A stretch of DNA of 64,000 nt, taken from Larix kaempferi (lineage: Eukaryota; Streptophyta; Pinopsida; Pinales; Pinaceae). How positions within the stretch are numbered: position 1 is the stretch's first letter; every line of letters begins with the position of its first letter. The position numbers and the translations under genes are program-made. The notes beneath the pieces were generated by a model. That model did no database searches. It was given only the letters and a program-made list of their open reading frames with translations, and was not told the origin of the DNA. This document shows positions 19,449-32,510 of this stretch, one piece after another. The stretch is taken from the NCBI GenBank assembly GCA_027924585.1, contig BSBM01000140.1, positions 11,299,501 to 11,363,500 of the forward strand, given 5' to 3'.

Positions 19449-20510
19449 TCATTTTTTCATGATTAAGGAATTGCCACCATCTAGATACATATTCTTTTCA
19501 CTCAAGGCATGGTCCTTTAAAACGATAAAATCAACTAAGAGTGTTTTTCGACCCAAAGTAACAGGTACCTGAGGGAGGAATCCCACCGGTTCACTAGGTC
19601 TTCTATCAAAGGTCAACGACCAATTAACAGCTGGAACAAGGTTAGGGAAACCTAAATATATCCAAGCATAAGGGGATAAGATACTAACATAGGCTCCTTC
19701 ATCTACAATACATCGATGAACCGCATGGTTTCCGATATCAACCCTTATATGGAAGGGTGAAGACAAAGGAAGATGAGGCCCAACTAGACTATTCCAATCA
19801 AAGGAAATGATCCTAGATCTTGGTAGGGGTTTACTCAACACAGATGAAGTGCCCCCTTTTTCAGAAACATCCAAACTGGTAATGTAGAAGACCTCAGGGA
19901 CAGGTGCATCAATGTATGAAGGACTAATGGGATCGGTCGAAGATTGCATCAATTCGATGACTTCACTCTCTGAAGGAAGAGTGGGGTTGACCAAATACTG
20001 ATTTGGTTCAACCAATTTATAAACCAAAGGTTGACTAGGCTGTGGGGAATCTATAGACAATTCAAGACCAGAGGATCCTTCAGACATGGACCCCACTCTC
20101 CGTACCTCTGAAATAGCAGGGCACGGGTGAGTAAGGTGATCTCCCTTACAAAGTTTACAAGGGAACTTTGGCTTGCATCCTATAAGATTAGACTCCTTTA
20201 CAACTTTAGTACTCTCAGCGTAACTAGCATTGGCTGAGAGCTTTCCCCCAACATGACTTACAATGGCTGGTTGCTCAGAAGCATAATACTTTTGGACTAC
20301 GGACCACTCTTTTTGCACTTCTGGAAGTACAGGGCATAAATAGGTCAGGTGGTCTCCCTCGCAAAACTTACAAGAGAACTTGAGCTTCTGTTTATTAGGT
20401 TTGTCGACAATGTCAACTTTATCAACATGACCTGCAGTGGCTAATTTAGTATCTTCAGTATAACTCATAGTAACTGGTGACTTGTCATTAATATGACCAG
20501 TAGTAATCAA
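19449..20510 (-). pseudogene. Gypsy gag end and protease, two zinc knuckles, 353 codons open
   Basis: This is the longest unbroken minus-strand frame of the left half. It contains two CX2CX3HX4C knuckles, CKFCEGDHLTYLCP and CKLCKGDHLTHPCP, each preceded by a similar Thr/Ser-rich spacer, so the knuckle module looks duplicated. A linker rich in Pro and Ser follows, then a retropepsin-like domain: FHIRVDIGNH, HRCIVDEGAYVSILS, and PQVPVTLGRKTLLVDFIV. The catalytic motif is Asp-Glu-Gly rather than Asp-Ser/Thr-Gly. From memory, DEGA occurs in some plant gypsy families, so this need not be a mutation. The protease is cut off near 19490, and the last 15 residues (NMYLDGG...) do not look like it. No RT follows. 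Confidence 0.7.
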
Positions 20511-20520
20511 TGGCGTGTCG

Positions 20521-23500
20521 AGGAGGAAGTAGTTATAACCGAAGAGGATGTTCCAAAACTACCCAAACCAACCATTTTTCGCTATTTTACATACTTTTTT
20601 AGTGTTTTTGAGGTACCCGTGACTTTTCACATGGACAACTAGCGGGTGCCCATGAATTTTCACATATGAAAACTGCATATTTTTTGGAAACCCATGGCTT
20701 TTACCATATGCAACCTGCGTTTTAGTGGATAAATGGTCAAAAGCAACCTTTTATGGGGGTTTTCTGGAGAAGTTTTGGTCTCCAAAATTGTTCCTAAGGT
20801 TCTTACCTATCAAATGGACCATGAATTAGGTAATTCCATCCATCTAAAGTCCCAAATATAGCTCTTCCATCCACAAATTTCTTTTTGAGTGACTCGCAGT
20901 AATATCATGAAGTGTCATCATGCGACCAAAAGATGTAAGTGTCGTCACGGACGGAGAAGTGCCAATTTTGGTTATAACATAACCTAAATGCAGTTCCTAA
21001 CTAAAGTAACCTATCCTAGTTGGAAGCGAGATTAAAGAGAGTGAGAAATGAAATAACAATCGAACATCCACATTCAAAATTCAAATAGTTTTTTTAAGAA
21101 GCAGGTAAAAAAGTAACAGAATGAAAGCATAAATATTAGAACAGTCCTACTATTTATATCATTATTATTTCACTACCCATAGAACAGAAATAACATATGA
21201 AATAAGGATCAGAGAGATGTAGGAAGAGTCCATTCAAAAATGTGAAACAATCTTACTTCATATCTGCATGTGAAAGGTATGAAGTAGTTCAATAAATTCA
21301 TCCACATAACATAAATATTTGTGTGCAAAAGCTAGTCCATGGCTTCTCCTCATTCACAGTTCAGCCATAGTACATGAAAACGCTCGAGAGCCAAAATACC
21401 CTTGTCATCAAATGAGATTAAAATACATGGGCCAAGGATAGGTGACCCTTGGCCCTCCATATTTTCTTGAGACTTTTTGAATTCTTTGAATAACTTTATT
21501 ATAAAATTGCTTTAATTCACCCTTGGGTGACCTTTGGCATTCCACTAATTTGTCATTTAATGACTTTGTCACTTAATGGAAGTTAGATCATGTGACATGT
21601 TGACTCTATTGACTTATTACTATAAAATTATTCTTCATTAGATTCTTCAAAACTTGATGGGTTAACATCACTAATCAAACATGATCTCCATGTGTTCATG
21701 GTTATCGTGCTCACTTTCAAATACTGATCTTGGTCAGTCCAAATTCAACTTTCTTGGTGGTCATCGTGAGCACCTATGATCATAATTCAATATATGAGAT
21801 CGATTTCAATTGAAAACCATTATTATCAACATTAGATTGGAATTAATTAACTATCATTCTAACCTTAGTTTCCCTTTGGATTTTCCCTCAACTTTCTTGC
21901 ACTTGTTGATTTTTCCAATTTCCTTAATTGCCACAATGGGGATTTAAAATCAATTTTGGGGAATGTATATTTTTGATAAGGTTGTTTATCTTGATTAGAA
22001 TGAGCTCTATAAATCCATCCTTTTATCTACGCTTTGTTTATTTTCTATAATTAGTTTTCCAAAATCTAGTGTAAATTATCCAAATTTTCAATTAAACTTT
22101 GGAAAATTATAGAAAATTAATTAGAGGTCCATAAATTGTAAAATTGTGTTTATTGACTTTATTAGAGCTTAAGAGAATATCTTTGGCGTCAGAAATTATT
22201 TTTGAGCTTAATCTCATTTTCTAGGAATTATTTAGTGAAAAATTAATAGAATTCCTAGAAAATAGGAGGATGCATTTTAAAATTGATTGTTCATGGATTT
22301 ACTAATCTGAGGTATTCCTTATGCCTCAACAACCTTAATTTTAAATTTTATGACCAAATTAGAAATGATCTCCAATTGGCTTAATTTAGCAAGATTATTC
22401 AAAATTGACAATTAAGAAACTCAATTGATGGGTCCAACAAGTTAAAAATATTGATAAATGTATAATAATACAATTATCCTTCGAAAATTTCTAAAGATAT
22501 CAAAATCTCATAACTTTCCAAAAATAACTTATTACCATAAATGGAAAGAATTGTAAAATAATGGGAATAATGCTTAGCTTGGGATGAAAATTTTAATATG
22601 ATATTTTACATGTCCCAAGACTCCACAAAAAAAAAATGGCCCAAAGATGATGAATAAAACTCTCGAAAATGGCAAAATTGTTAGTTCGGGAAGGTTTCAA
22701 AGGGGGTTTCTTAAAATAAAATTATGGGGATGGCTACATGAGTTTGAATCTATAAAATAACAGGGAATGTGAATGTGTATGAATTCTGGGGAAAAAAAAT
22801 CCATAACTTCCCCTTGTGTCTTTCCACTTTTGAATAAGAATAGAGGAAGAAATGGAAATTTTCCAAAAGAAGAAAGGAGAGGAAATCATAGAACTGAACC
22901 TGTAAGTTTAATATTTATCCATGTATCTACATTAATTCCTGAAAATCATATCACCAATAGATAGCTTGCAAAAAACCATTACGAACCCATTAAAACGTCC
23001 AAAAGCTATTCTTCGAATGGACATGAAATGAAGCTTTACCTTCTTCATCCATCATTGACTTTGGCTCTCTCACTCAAAATCAGTTAGGAATGGTTAAGTT
23101 TCTACTCATACCTCCATCCCTTTCATCAAATTCGAAATATGGCTTCATGTGTTGAAAGAGATGAGTTTTCTTCATGCATGCCCCATGGAATGTGGGACAA
23201 ACTCTTCCCATTCCATAGTTTGGGCCAACAAACACTTCTTCCACCTCTTCCACACCCAATAGGAGTTATGACTGGACATCACTATCCATCTACAAATTTA
23301 GACCTGTAAACATGTCATGTGATAAGGAAATATTCCACTTGGAGGGTGTTTAGGCTCACGTAGGGCTACACTAGGTTCTTGCATGATTAAGCTATTAATT
23401 AATCACAAAATGAGCCAATGGGAGAAGGAGCAATCCATTTAGCCATTTAAGGGTATTCAAAGTGATTGATAAATGTAGGGTGATCCTGATTAAACTCCCT

Positions 23501-24674
23501 CCCACTTGATTTGGGCAGCCTCATTTATCATGTCCCCTCAATTGTGCACTCCTCCTTACTTATATAATCTAATTATCCCTCCAAGAGGAATTCCATCACT
23601 TAGCCTCTTTTATGCTCCCATTTATCTTGATGAGTGATAAGTTCCTTCCTTATATGAGGTTCATGAAATTATAGCCATTGATAGCAAGTGAACCCTAGAA
23701 ATATTTTGCAACTATAAGCTTTATTTTGCCAAATATTGGGCCTCCTTGGATTGCCATGCTGAAACTGGGTCCCACGACGAAAAAGTTGATAAATCCATCA
23801 TATTTCATTAGAATCATGCCACTTGATGAATTGGAAATATTTTTCATAGAGATACATGATCCAACCATTATTTCTCCATAACATTCATTTTATCCTTGCT
23901 TCAAGTCTGTAATAAAGTCCTCCACCCTCACTAGTCACAAAATTGGCAAAACACAAAGAGGGTAAAAAGTCAAATTTAAACAATGGAAATAAGACCCAAA
24001 AAAAGGGGGAACATGAAATACATATAGATATGTTCAAGTCATGTGAAAACTAATTTCATAATGCATAAAAAATACATGGTCAACTGAAGTCAAAGTTCAA
24101 ATAAGTGCTTAGAAAAAAAGACCTTCAAAATCAGTCAAGCAAGTCATAAACTATCTATTAAGTATTTGAAATAATTCCAAGCCAATATAAAGAGTCAATG
24201 AGGTCCAAAATAGTCATTCCATCATATTTTATCCATCAACCCTAGTTCTCAACAATAAATGTCCTACACAATATCTACAAGAATGTCCTTTTTTATGCAC
24301 GTTGTATCAACAATATTTTGCATTTTTATGCTAAATGTATCAACAATATTATGAGTTTTGTATGCGTAGTGTATTGAAAAAAAATCATTTTTTAGGTGAC
24401 ACATGTCGGTGAATTTTGACTTTTTACGCGTCATGTTTCAGCAAGAAGGTTACTTTTTGTGTGCTATGTTTCTACACATTTTCAAGTTTTCTTTCAAAAC
24501 CATCAATGTAATATCAAATTTTCCTATGCAACAATCAGATGAATATCAACTTTTCCTATGCAACAGTCAATAGGTTTCTCACTTTCTCGCCGCAATTGTT
24601 TCATACTTAGCCTTTTTTTTAGAAGAACGCGTGACGCCCCATCCTCTCTTAAGCATAGGTCTTCAACCTAACAG
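20521..24674. other. Long non-coding stretch, no gene identified
   Basis: About 4.1 kb of AT-rich DNA with no ORF that resembles a protein and no pair of terminal repeats that I can find. The part next to 20520 may be upstream (gag or leader) sequence of the minus-strand gypsy fragment. Short imperfect repeats around TATCAACAATATT lie near 24306-24350. Confidence 0.5.
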
Positions 24675-24980
24675 ATGGCTCATGATCCAAGAATTATATG
24701 GGTACTTGACAAACTTAGAGGAGAAATAAGGATTTTCAAAGAGATGAACAAAATTTGGGAGGGGACCCCATTTTCTCTCAGAGGAAAAATGGGGAAGGTA
24801 GCAAGCACAACAGATAGTTTCCATTCAGTTTTAAAACTTGGCAAGGCAAGGAAAAAATCAGGATTGGGAAACAAGGGAACTGCACAGAAGAGACTTTGGA
24901 GTAACGTAAAGGACCTCAAATATGACACTTCGAACACTCAATCAACTAACAAATCCCTATCATTGGTAATGTCGAAGTAA
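24675..24980 (+). other. 101-codon ORF without recognisable family
   Basis: The ORF (MAHDPRIIWVLDKLRGEIRI...) is Lys-rich, with no known motif. It lies where the minus-strand copia element to its right should have its pol region. It may be chance or a fragment of an unknown element. Confidence 0.15.
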
Positions 24981-25239
24981 GTTATGAGAGAAGGGGAAAA
25001 CCACAAAGTCAAAACAATCCAAATAACTCATTCAAGAACAAAAGGAGCATTGATAAAGATTATCATAAAGTTACTAATAGACATTCAATTAGCCAGGATT
25101 TGTTCATATTATTCATCATTTTCATATCTTCTAAATGACACTCAGAAACCCAAAATTTAGTATGGGGCTGGATTTTCTATTCCAAGATCAAGAAAAGAAG
25201 GGGAATCTATTTTGGCCACAACAGATGGAAAGCATCACA

Positions 25240-26040
25240 TCTTATTGTTTCTTTTGAATCAGTTGTGCTAGCCTCAACTAATGGTTGATTTGGATTTTCA
25301 TCCTTCTTTTCCTTCTTCAAATTCTAATAGTCCATCCTCAAGTACCTCAATTTCCAATAATTCTAGCACTTTCCTTTCAGCTTGTGTCCTTTAGACTTAG
25401 ATCTAAACTGTGATCTATCATTTTGACCCCTTTCTCTAGATCGTCCTCTTAAATATATGGCTTCACTAGTAGAGGGACCCAATGATAATTTTCACCTCAA
25501 ATCTTCTCCTAGAATAGTGGCTACTACATCATCAAATTTCAAAGTTCTTGATGATGAGTTGGTGATGGTCATCATGAAATTATCCAATTTATATAGGAGG
25601 GACCATAGTAAAATGATTTCTCTATCTGCATCCTCCACCTTTACGCTAACCAAGACCATTTTACTGATAAGGGTATCAAACTCATTCGAATAATCTTCTA
25701 CAGTTAAACCCTCCTTCATCTTCAGATGATAATGCTACTTTTTCAAGAAAACCTTATCCATTTTCGATTTAGTCTCATATAGCTTCCGATGTTTCTCCCA
25801 AAGGGATTTTATGGTATTTTCTTCAATAACATTGAACAAGACAAAGTTGGAAAGGCAAAGATGAATTGTATAAATCGCCTTCCTTCCAACTTTATCCACT
25901 CCTCATCTATCATGGCGCTTTTTATTTACAGAAACCCTTTCAAGGAGAGGGTTTGGTCATTTTAAACCATAAAATCATCCACCTTCATCTTCCATAGGTA
26001 TAAATTCTCTCCATGAAAATTCTTAATCTCAAACTTGGTT
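25240..26040 (-). pseudogene. Ty1/copia gag remnant
   Basis: Reading leftwards from 26040, the minus strand gives the copia gag start LTKFEIKNFHGENLYLWKMK, then KVDDFMV, a stop, NTIKSLWEKHRKLYETKSK, and at 25492-25719 the conserved gag segment YSNEFDTLISKMVLVSVKVE, DADREIILLWSLLYKLDNF and TLKFDDVVATIL. A basic, Ser/Arg-rich stretch (RSRERGQNDRSQF) leads to a ruined zinc knuckle near 25350, where only scattered Cys and Trp/Lys remain among stops. There is no protease, integrase or RT to the left, so the element is truncated near 25000-25200. The primer-binding site and LTR lie just upstream. Confidence 0.8.
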
Positions 26041-26103
26041 AAACCTCTTATTATTGTTGCAACTCCCAGTCACAGAAAACCCTATGCATGTAATTATTTC
26101 AAG

Positions 26104-26117
26104 CTCTAATACCAGAT
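26104..26117 (-). other. Primer-binding site (initiator tRNA-Met)
   Basis: On the minus strand TGGTATTAGAGCTT lies two bases after the LTR end. It matches the standard copia primer site with one change. Confidence 0.8.
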
Positions 26118-26118
26118 G

Positions 26119-26516
26119 TTGTAAAATATATAAAAGAACAAAAGAAAACAACAATAACAATAATAGAACATGAAATTTATATGGAAACCCTAATTTGTGT
26201 AGGTAAAACCATTGTTCAATGGCATCTTCGATCTTTTACTTTTACTCAAAAAAAACTTACATTGCTTTCTTGTCTTTAATAGAATGCTAGGGGTCACTCC
26301 CCTTTTATACAATACATATGAGGGTTCCATAAGAAACCAAAATAAACTAGAAGGGAACAAAAATCTTAAACTCGATGGATCTACCCAAACACCCTTAGAT
26401 AAGAGGACCTAGCCAACCCCCATGAGAGCATACGAATTATGCGAGGGGATATTCGTGTATCACTATATAGGAAAATTACAAAGTTATTTATATTGAATTG
26501 ACCTCCTTATAACACA
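26119..26516 (-). repeat. 5' LTR of the minus-strand copia element
   Basis: On the minus strand the LTR begins TGTTATAAGGAGG (26514, or TGTGTTATAAGG at 26516) and ends TTTTACAACA just before the primer site. It contains a TATA box, TGTATAAAAGGGGAG, near 26300-26315. The matching 3' LTR is absent, so its start is placed only by the TG dinucleotide and typical length. Confidence 0.65.
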
Positions 26517-26519
26517 TAC

Positions 26520-28744
26520 TCTATCTATTTAATCCTTCTTCTTGCCGTTGATATCTACAGAGATTGAGAACTTTCGGAATTAACTAGAATCAACATGAAT
26601 TCAAAGATAAATCAACCCCCCCACCAACTTAACTGATGGTCATCCATGGGCATTGGAAGAGGCTAACAAAAAAATATATATCTAACCTTACCCATGCTCT
26701 AGTGGGAAAAGTGTTCAAGTGTTGTAACCATCAAGATTATATTTGCCTTCACTAGAAATTTGATGTCCCAACAATATGAGTTAGAAAAAAATCATGGATT
26801 AGGAAAATAAAGGATTTTTTATAGATTATGTTATAAGGGAAAGACATTATACTATTGGATGCATCATGAACTAAATTTGTAACCATGGGATCTGATTAGT
26901 GGTAGCAGTGAACTCCTAGAAAACCTTATTCAACAATAACTAAAATTGAAGAGAGTTTTATTGTCTGATTCGTTTTTCTTTTTCTTTTTTTTTTGCAAAC
27001 CTTGTCCACTAGAAAAGTTGATTTTTGAACAAGGATTATTCAACTGCACCTAGAGGGTTTTCACAATTACAATTTATTTATGCCAAGGAATTTCCATCCA
27101 GAGATTGATTTTCAAACATTCCAAGGTCTTATGGCACTTGAAATAGGTTTCACCATCATAATTTTATTGTTTTTCTTTGATGGAATAGGTAGGATAACTA
27201 GGTGGATTAACATTGTAAGTGGGCTTAGTGACTTTCTTGGTAAAGTTAGGAGTGGGTGGAGCAAGAAGTTACGAAGGCCTTTGTGGAGGATTGTTTGAAA
27301 GAAGTGGGCTAATTTTTTTATTTGGTAGTAATGATTGAATGAATGATATTATTTTGAAGCCATGAGGAAAAATATTGCTCTTCAATGTTAACCACATAAG
27401 AAAAGGAAACTTCATTAGCTTCAGTATGCACTTTCTTCTAGACGTAAGAAAATGCATTGGCATACCATGGTTATGCGGTTGTAGAGAACATTAAGGCTTA
27501 CAGAAGGCTTGTTGTGTCACAATGTTATTGGTGATGAATAAGGTCGATCAATAGTGTTGAGGAATAAAGATTGTGGATCATTGACTCTCTTGATTATGTA
27601 CCACTACCTCTTGACATTTGTAACACTTTTTCTTGGCTTCTACAACATATTGTATTCACTTGATCTTCATACCCAAATCTTCAATTTTCTTGTAATTCTT
27701 GTCTATATGCAATTAGATGGAAAGTCTTTACTTTGTTGGTCAATGGCTTGAGCACTTCTGTACCAATATCCTAGGAACTTGTGCTAAAAACATTGTTCTT
27801 GTAGGGCTTTAGAAACATACAAACTTGCACTTTTTGGATGGCGTTGTGACATGCCCTTGCTATAGGAACTCAACTAGGTCTTCAAAAATCACTCTATCAT
27901 GGATTGGTTGACCTTTTTTATCCTCTTCTAACCTACATAAAAAATAGCACTTATCTATAATAAAATATGATATTATGGAAAAATAGAGGTGCAAGAACTT
28001 TCTACTTCCAAAAATATCAATAAAATTTCAAATAATGCATATAAAACAAATCTAAAATGATACATTAAACAATTTTTATATTTTACTTGTTAATGAGTGG
28101 TGGTCATCCTAGACTACCCAACCGTGTATTGATAATTAATTTTTCATTTAGTGTCCAATCAAAGTGATTCCAAATCCATATTGAAGATATTAGTTGGGTT
28201 ATCTCTAGTATGCACAAGTTTTAAAATTTTCTTGAACTCATATTGCAAATCTATTGAGGAACAACCTAGATGACAAAGTTGTTTTCAATTTCCATATTGG
28301 ACCAACGATCACTAATTTGAGTGCAACTCTTTTGTATGATGTCAATTTGATATGATTATTGTGGGAGATGAAAGTATATTTATGTACTGATATTCACTAT
28401 AAACGGGTTTTAAAATTACCATTAATCAATAGGTCAAATATGTTGAGGAATAGTCTTGGAGGTAAGGTTTTAGTAGTGCAAATTTTAGACCAGTAGACAC
28501 CATTTAATGCATAATTTTTTCATACAATATAAAAATGAAGTGACTCAAATTGGATTCAAAAATAGACTCGTAGGATAATATACCCTAGAAGTGGGTTTTT
28601 TAATTTCCTTCATTTCTTCCCCCAAAACATGACTGTCGTGACTCTATTTTTTAGCAATTTTATCAATTCAAAATGCTATAGGTCTATTAAATAACCTATT
28701 TATTTAATATTTTTATGGGTTTGTTTATAACAATGTAGTTATTT
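26520..28744. other. Non-coding stretch, no gene identified
   Basis: The short ORFs here (such as 27080-27298) have no family motif. This is the sequence into which the copia element at 28750 inserted. Its continuation lies right of 39185. Confidence 0.45.
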
Positions 28745-29243
28745 CCTCTTGTTAGGATAATTAATACTCCAATATTTGTCCAACTTAGTATTATTTCCAT
28801 TTTCCTAGTATTGGATGATTTTGTTGACCCCCTAGTGGTGTGCATATGTCATCCAAGACACATTATCCACTTGATGCACCCTGCATGGATGAATATAGGC
28901 CATGCAGATTCAGTTCCCTACATTTTAGGAGCTAACTCAATGATCTGGTTCAGTCCACCCGATTTCATGACTCTAGTGTCGGGTTTGAGCTCCGATTGCA
29001 ACTGACTGTGATCAAATGTGCCCTCTCTAGCCTAATTTGCATTCTAAACTGATTGATGCTCCCTTCATGCTCAGTTAACTGACAGTAGCTTCAGCTCACT
29101 AACAATCAGTTGAGTTTGGAACCTCCGTAGCACTGTAGTTGTGATATTTCCTATGCTATACTGACATGGATTTGAATTCCTCTTGGATAATCGAATTCTC
29201 TCAATTGTAATATATTATTTTACTATACATATTAATGGAATAT

Positions 29244-29617
29244 TGTGAGGCACCTGCAACAATTAATTAATACGAATATGCGAAATAACAGAAATGACAG
29301 AACTCAGAATCACTTTTATATTGATCACAGGCCACTTCGAGGGGGCAACCTCCTATGAGCAAGCTCAATACAAATAACTTCACCGTCCTTCATAGGTCTC
29401 AACACACACTTATATACTAATTCTAGGCGCCAATACTATGGGTCGAAACCATGGGCCGTTACAAACTATGGATCAACAATACTACGGGCGACTTACAAAG
29501 CATATGCGCCAACAACAATAACACAAACTATTGATCAACAAATACTACGGGACGACTTACAAAGCATATGCGTCCAACAACAACATACTAACAAAGTAAA
29601 GACATGGGTTCCTAACA
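29244..29617 (-). repeat. 3' LTR of the chromovirus, with adjacent polypurine tract
   Basis: On the minus strand the LTR begins TGTTAGGAACCC at 29617 and ends GGTGCCTCACA at 29244. The polypurine tract AAGGGGGAGGGGA lies at 29618-29630, directly upstream. Confidence 0.95.
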
Positions 29618-29648
29618 TCCCCTCCCCCTTAAAAAAAAAGCTTTGTCC

Positions 29649-30236
29649 TCAAAGCTTTAGATGTGGAAATTGTTGTTGAATCTGAAGGAGTGGTTCCCAT
29701 GTAGCATCCTCTGGTTGCATGCTGTGCCACTGAATTAAGACCTCTGTGATAGAGCGAGAGCGAAGCTGACGCGTGCGCCGATTGAGGATGGCCTCTGGCT
29801 CCAAAAGGATGGATCCTTCATTATCCAGTTCGGGTAAAATCGTTTGTCCGCTGATGTTGGTGCCAAGAACTTTCTTCAGACAAGAGACATGAAAGACTGG
29901 ATGAATGCGGGAAGAAGGAGGAAGTTCCAATTTATAAGCAACGGACCCAATCTTCTGAAGAATCCGATATGGCCCATAGAACTTTGGAGCGACCTTACGA
30001 CGCCCTTTGAGTTTCAAGGAGGATTGTTTGTACAACTGGAGACGAAGAAAAACCATATCGCCGACTTGAAAAGTGCGCTCCGAACGGTGCTGATCAGCTT
30101 GTTTCTTCATGCGATTTCTGGCCATGTGAAGATTGTCCCGCAAAATGCGAAGAATCTGATCGCGGTTGCGAAGGACCGTATCAACTTCCTGAACTGGTGA
30201 ACTGGTGGGGGTGTATGGAAGAAGAGCTGGAGGTGC
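29649..30236 (-). pseudogene. Chromovirus integrase C-terminus and chromodomain
   Basis: This is the last third of integrase downstream of the TAG at 30237-30239, still in the gag-pol frame. It starts APPALLPYTP and continues with DNLHMARNRMKKQADQHRSE. The GPY/F-type DNA-binding module follows: FQVGDMVFLRLQ, APKFYGPYRILQKIGSVAYK and HPVFHVSCLKK. The C-terminal segment EAILNRRTRQLRSRSITEVL, IQWHSMQPEDATWEP is a chromodomain-type module: the aromatic and acidic positions TEVLIQW and EDATWE are clear. In known chromoviruses this module directs integration to heterochromatin. The frame ends at TGA just after HLKL. Dropping one T here would continue as EDK and run into the polypurine tract, so the end may be a one-base frameshift. 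Confidence 0.9.
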
Positions 30237-32510
30237 CTAACCATAGACTGCTTCATATGGGGTCATTTTAGAGGCAATGTGGTAAGAGGTATTGTACCAC
30301 CATTCAGCGAGAGGGAGCCACTTTTCCCACTGATGTTGTTGTTCCGAGGTGAAGCAACGAAGATAAGTTTCCAGGCATTTATTGACAATTTCAGTCTGAC
30401 CATCTGTTTGTGGGTGATACCCTGAACTCATCTTCAGTTTGGTGCCAGTGTGGCGAAATAGTTCTGTCCAAAAATGACTGGTGAAAGTCGCATCACGATC
30501 CGAGACAATGGAAGAAGGGATGCCATGAAGACGAAAGATCTGGTCCAGAAAAATTTGAGTGACGGAGGAGGCTGTATAGGGATGGCTGAGAGCACAAAAA
30601 TGACTGTATTTGGAGAGGCGATCAACCACAACGAGAATCACTATCTTCCCACCAGATTTAGGGATCCCTTCAATGAAATCCATAGAAATATATGTCCAAA
30701 TCCATGTAGGTATGGGCAAGGGTTCAAGCAATTCTGGAAGGAGTGTTGTTTCACCCTTATTGCGCTGGCAGGTATCACATTCGGCCACCATCTGTTGAAT
30801 TGTCCTTTTCATGCCCTGCCAAAAGAAGTTACGCCGTGCTCGTTCATATGTTTTGAGGAACCCAGAGTGCCCTGCCGATGGAGATGCATGGAGTTCATAG
30901 AAGACAGCCTGTTGAAGATCTGTGCTCTGGGGAAGCACCAGACGACCCTTGTATCGCAGAGAAGCACCATCCCAAGAGTAATGTGGTACAGCAGAAGGGT
31001 TGTTGGTCAAGCGTTGGATGATTTGAGATAAGGAAGAGTCATTGACATAACCCTGTTGAACAGATTGCAACCAATTTGGAACAGGCATAGAAATAGCTGA
31101 AAGAGAACCTTGGGCATCAAATGTGCGAGAAAGAGCATCTGCCACAATATTGTCTTTACCCTTCTTGTAAGTGATCTCATAGTCATAACCCATGAGTTTG
31201 CTAACCCATTTCTGTTGTGTCGGGGAGGAGACACGCTGGTCCAAGAAATATTTCAGACTCTGGTGATCAGTCTTGATGCAGAAATGATTCCCTAATAGGT
31301 ATGGATGCCACTTCTGTACTGCATGCAAAATAGCCATCATTTCCTTTTCATAGGTAGAGGCAGCTAAATTCTTACCTGAAAGGGCTTTGCTGGTGAACGC
31401 AATGGGGTGTTCATCTTGCAGGAGGACAGCACCAAGTCCATTTCTGCAAGCATCACTCTCAATAGTGAAGGGCTTGGAAAAATCGGGCATAGCTAGCACA
31501 GGTGTAGTACACATAGCTTGTTTTAGTTTGTCAAATGCACACTGAGCAGCAGGTGTCCATGTAAAAGCATCCTTTTTCAATAGAGCAGTTAATGGAGCTG
31601 CAATCTTCCCATAATCCTTGACAAACTTGCGGTAGTAGCCAGTCAACCCCAAAAAACCACGAAGGCTCTTGAGTGTCTGAGGATGTGGCCAATTGTTCAT
31701 GGCATCGATTTTGGCAAGATCCACGCGAACCCCTTGTGCTGAGATAATGTGCCCGAGATACTCAACTTCCTTCTGTCCAAAAACACATTTAGACTGCTTG
31801 GCATGGAGATGATGGTCAGAGAAAAGTTGCATGACAAGATCCAGATGCTGGAGATGTTCATCCCATGTTTTACTGTAGATGAGGATATCATCAAAGAATA
31901 CCAAAATGAATTTCCGCAAGTAGGGTCGAAATATTTTATTCATTAAGGCCTGGAATGTGGAAGGAGCATTAGTGAGGCCAAAGGGCATGACCAAAAACTC
32001 ATAATGGCCATCATGTGTGCGGAAAGCTGTTTTATGAATATCATCCTCATGAACCCGAATTTGATGATACCCAGAACGAAGATCCAACTTGGAGAAAAAG
32101 TGAGCCCCATGAAGCTCATCAAGAAGCTCATCAACAACAGGAATTGGAAACTTATCCTTGATGGTGAGGTGATTAAGTGCTCGGAAGTCAATGCAGAGGC
32201 GCCATGACCCATATTTTTTGCGGACAAGAATAACTGGAGAAGAAAAGGAACTAGTGCTTGGGCGAATAATACCTTGCTTCAATAAGTCCCGAACGAGCAT
32301 TTCAATCTCCGTTTTTTGGTGAAATGGGTAGCGATAAGGCCTGATGTTGGGAGGAACGCTTCCAGGAAGGAGCTGAATATGATGGTCTTCTGGCCTGGAA
32401 GGTGGTAATCCCACTGGTTCAGCAAAGACACCTGTATATCGATCCAGAATTTGTTGTAGATCCAAAGGAGTAGTGGAGACCGTTGATGGTTGCATCTGGA
32501 TGGAATGGAT
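30237..32510 (-). pseudogene. Chromovirus RT, RNase H and integrase core
   Basis: The 752-codon frame, counted from the Met at 32495, has RT at about residues 60-240: [57 protein letters not shown] and the catalytic VFFDDILIYS at residues 199-208, with both Asp present. RNase H follows (FTIESDACRNGLGAVLLQ, IKTDHQSLKYFLDQ, GKDNIVADALSR). Integrase has an HHCC zinc finger (ELHASPSAGHSG ... CDTCQRNKG) and a DDE core: MDFIEGIP, VSDRDATFTSHFW, HPQTDGQTEIVN. A TAG (30237-30239) stops it at YEAVYG, where a Gln codon is expected. The frame is otherwise undamaged. It is in phase with the gag frame upstream and the chromodomain segment downstream. Confidence 0.93.
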
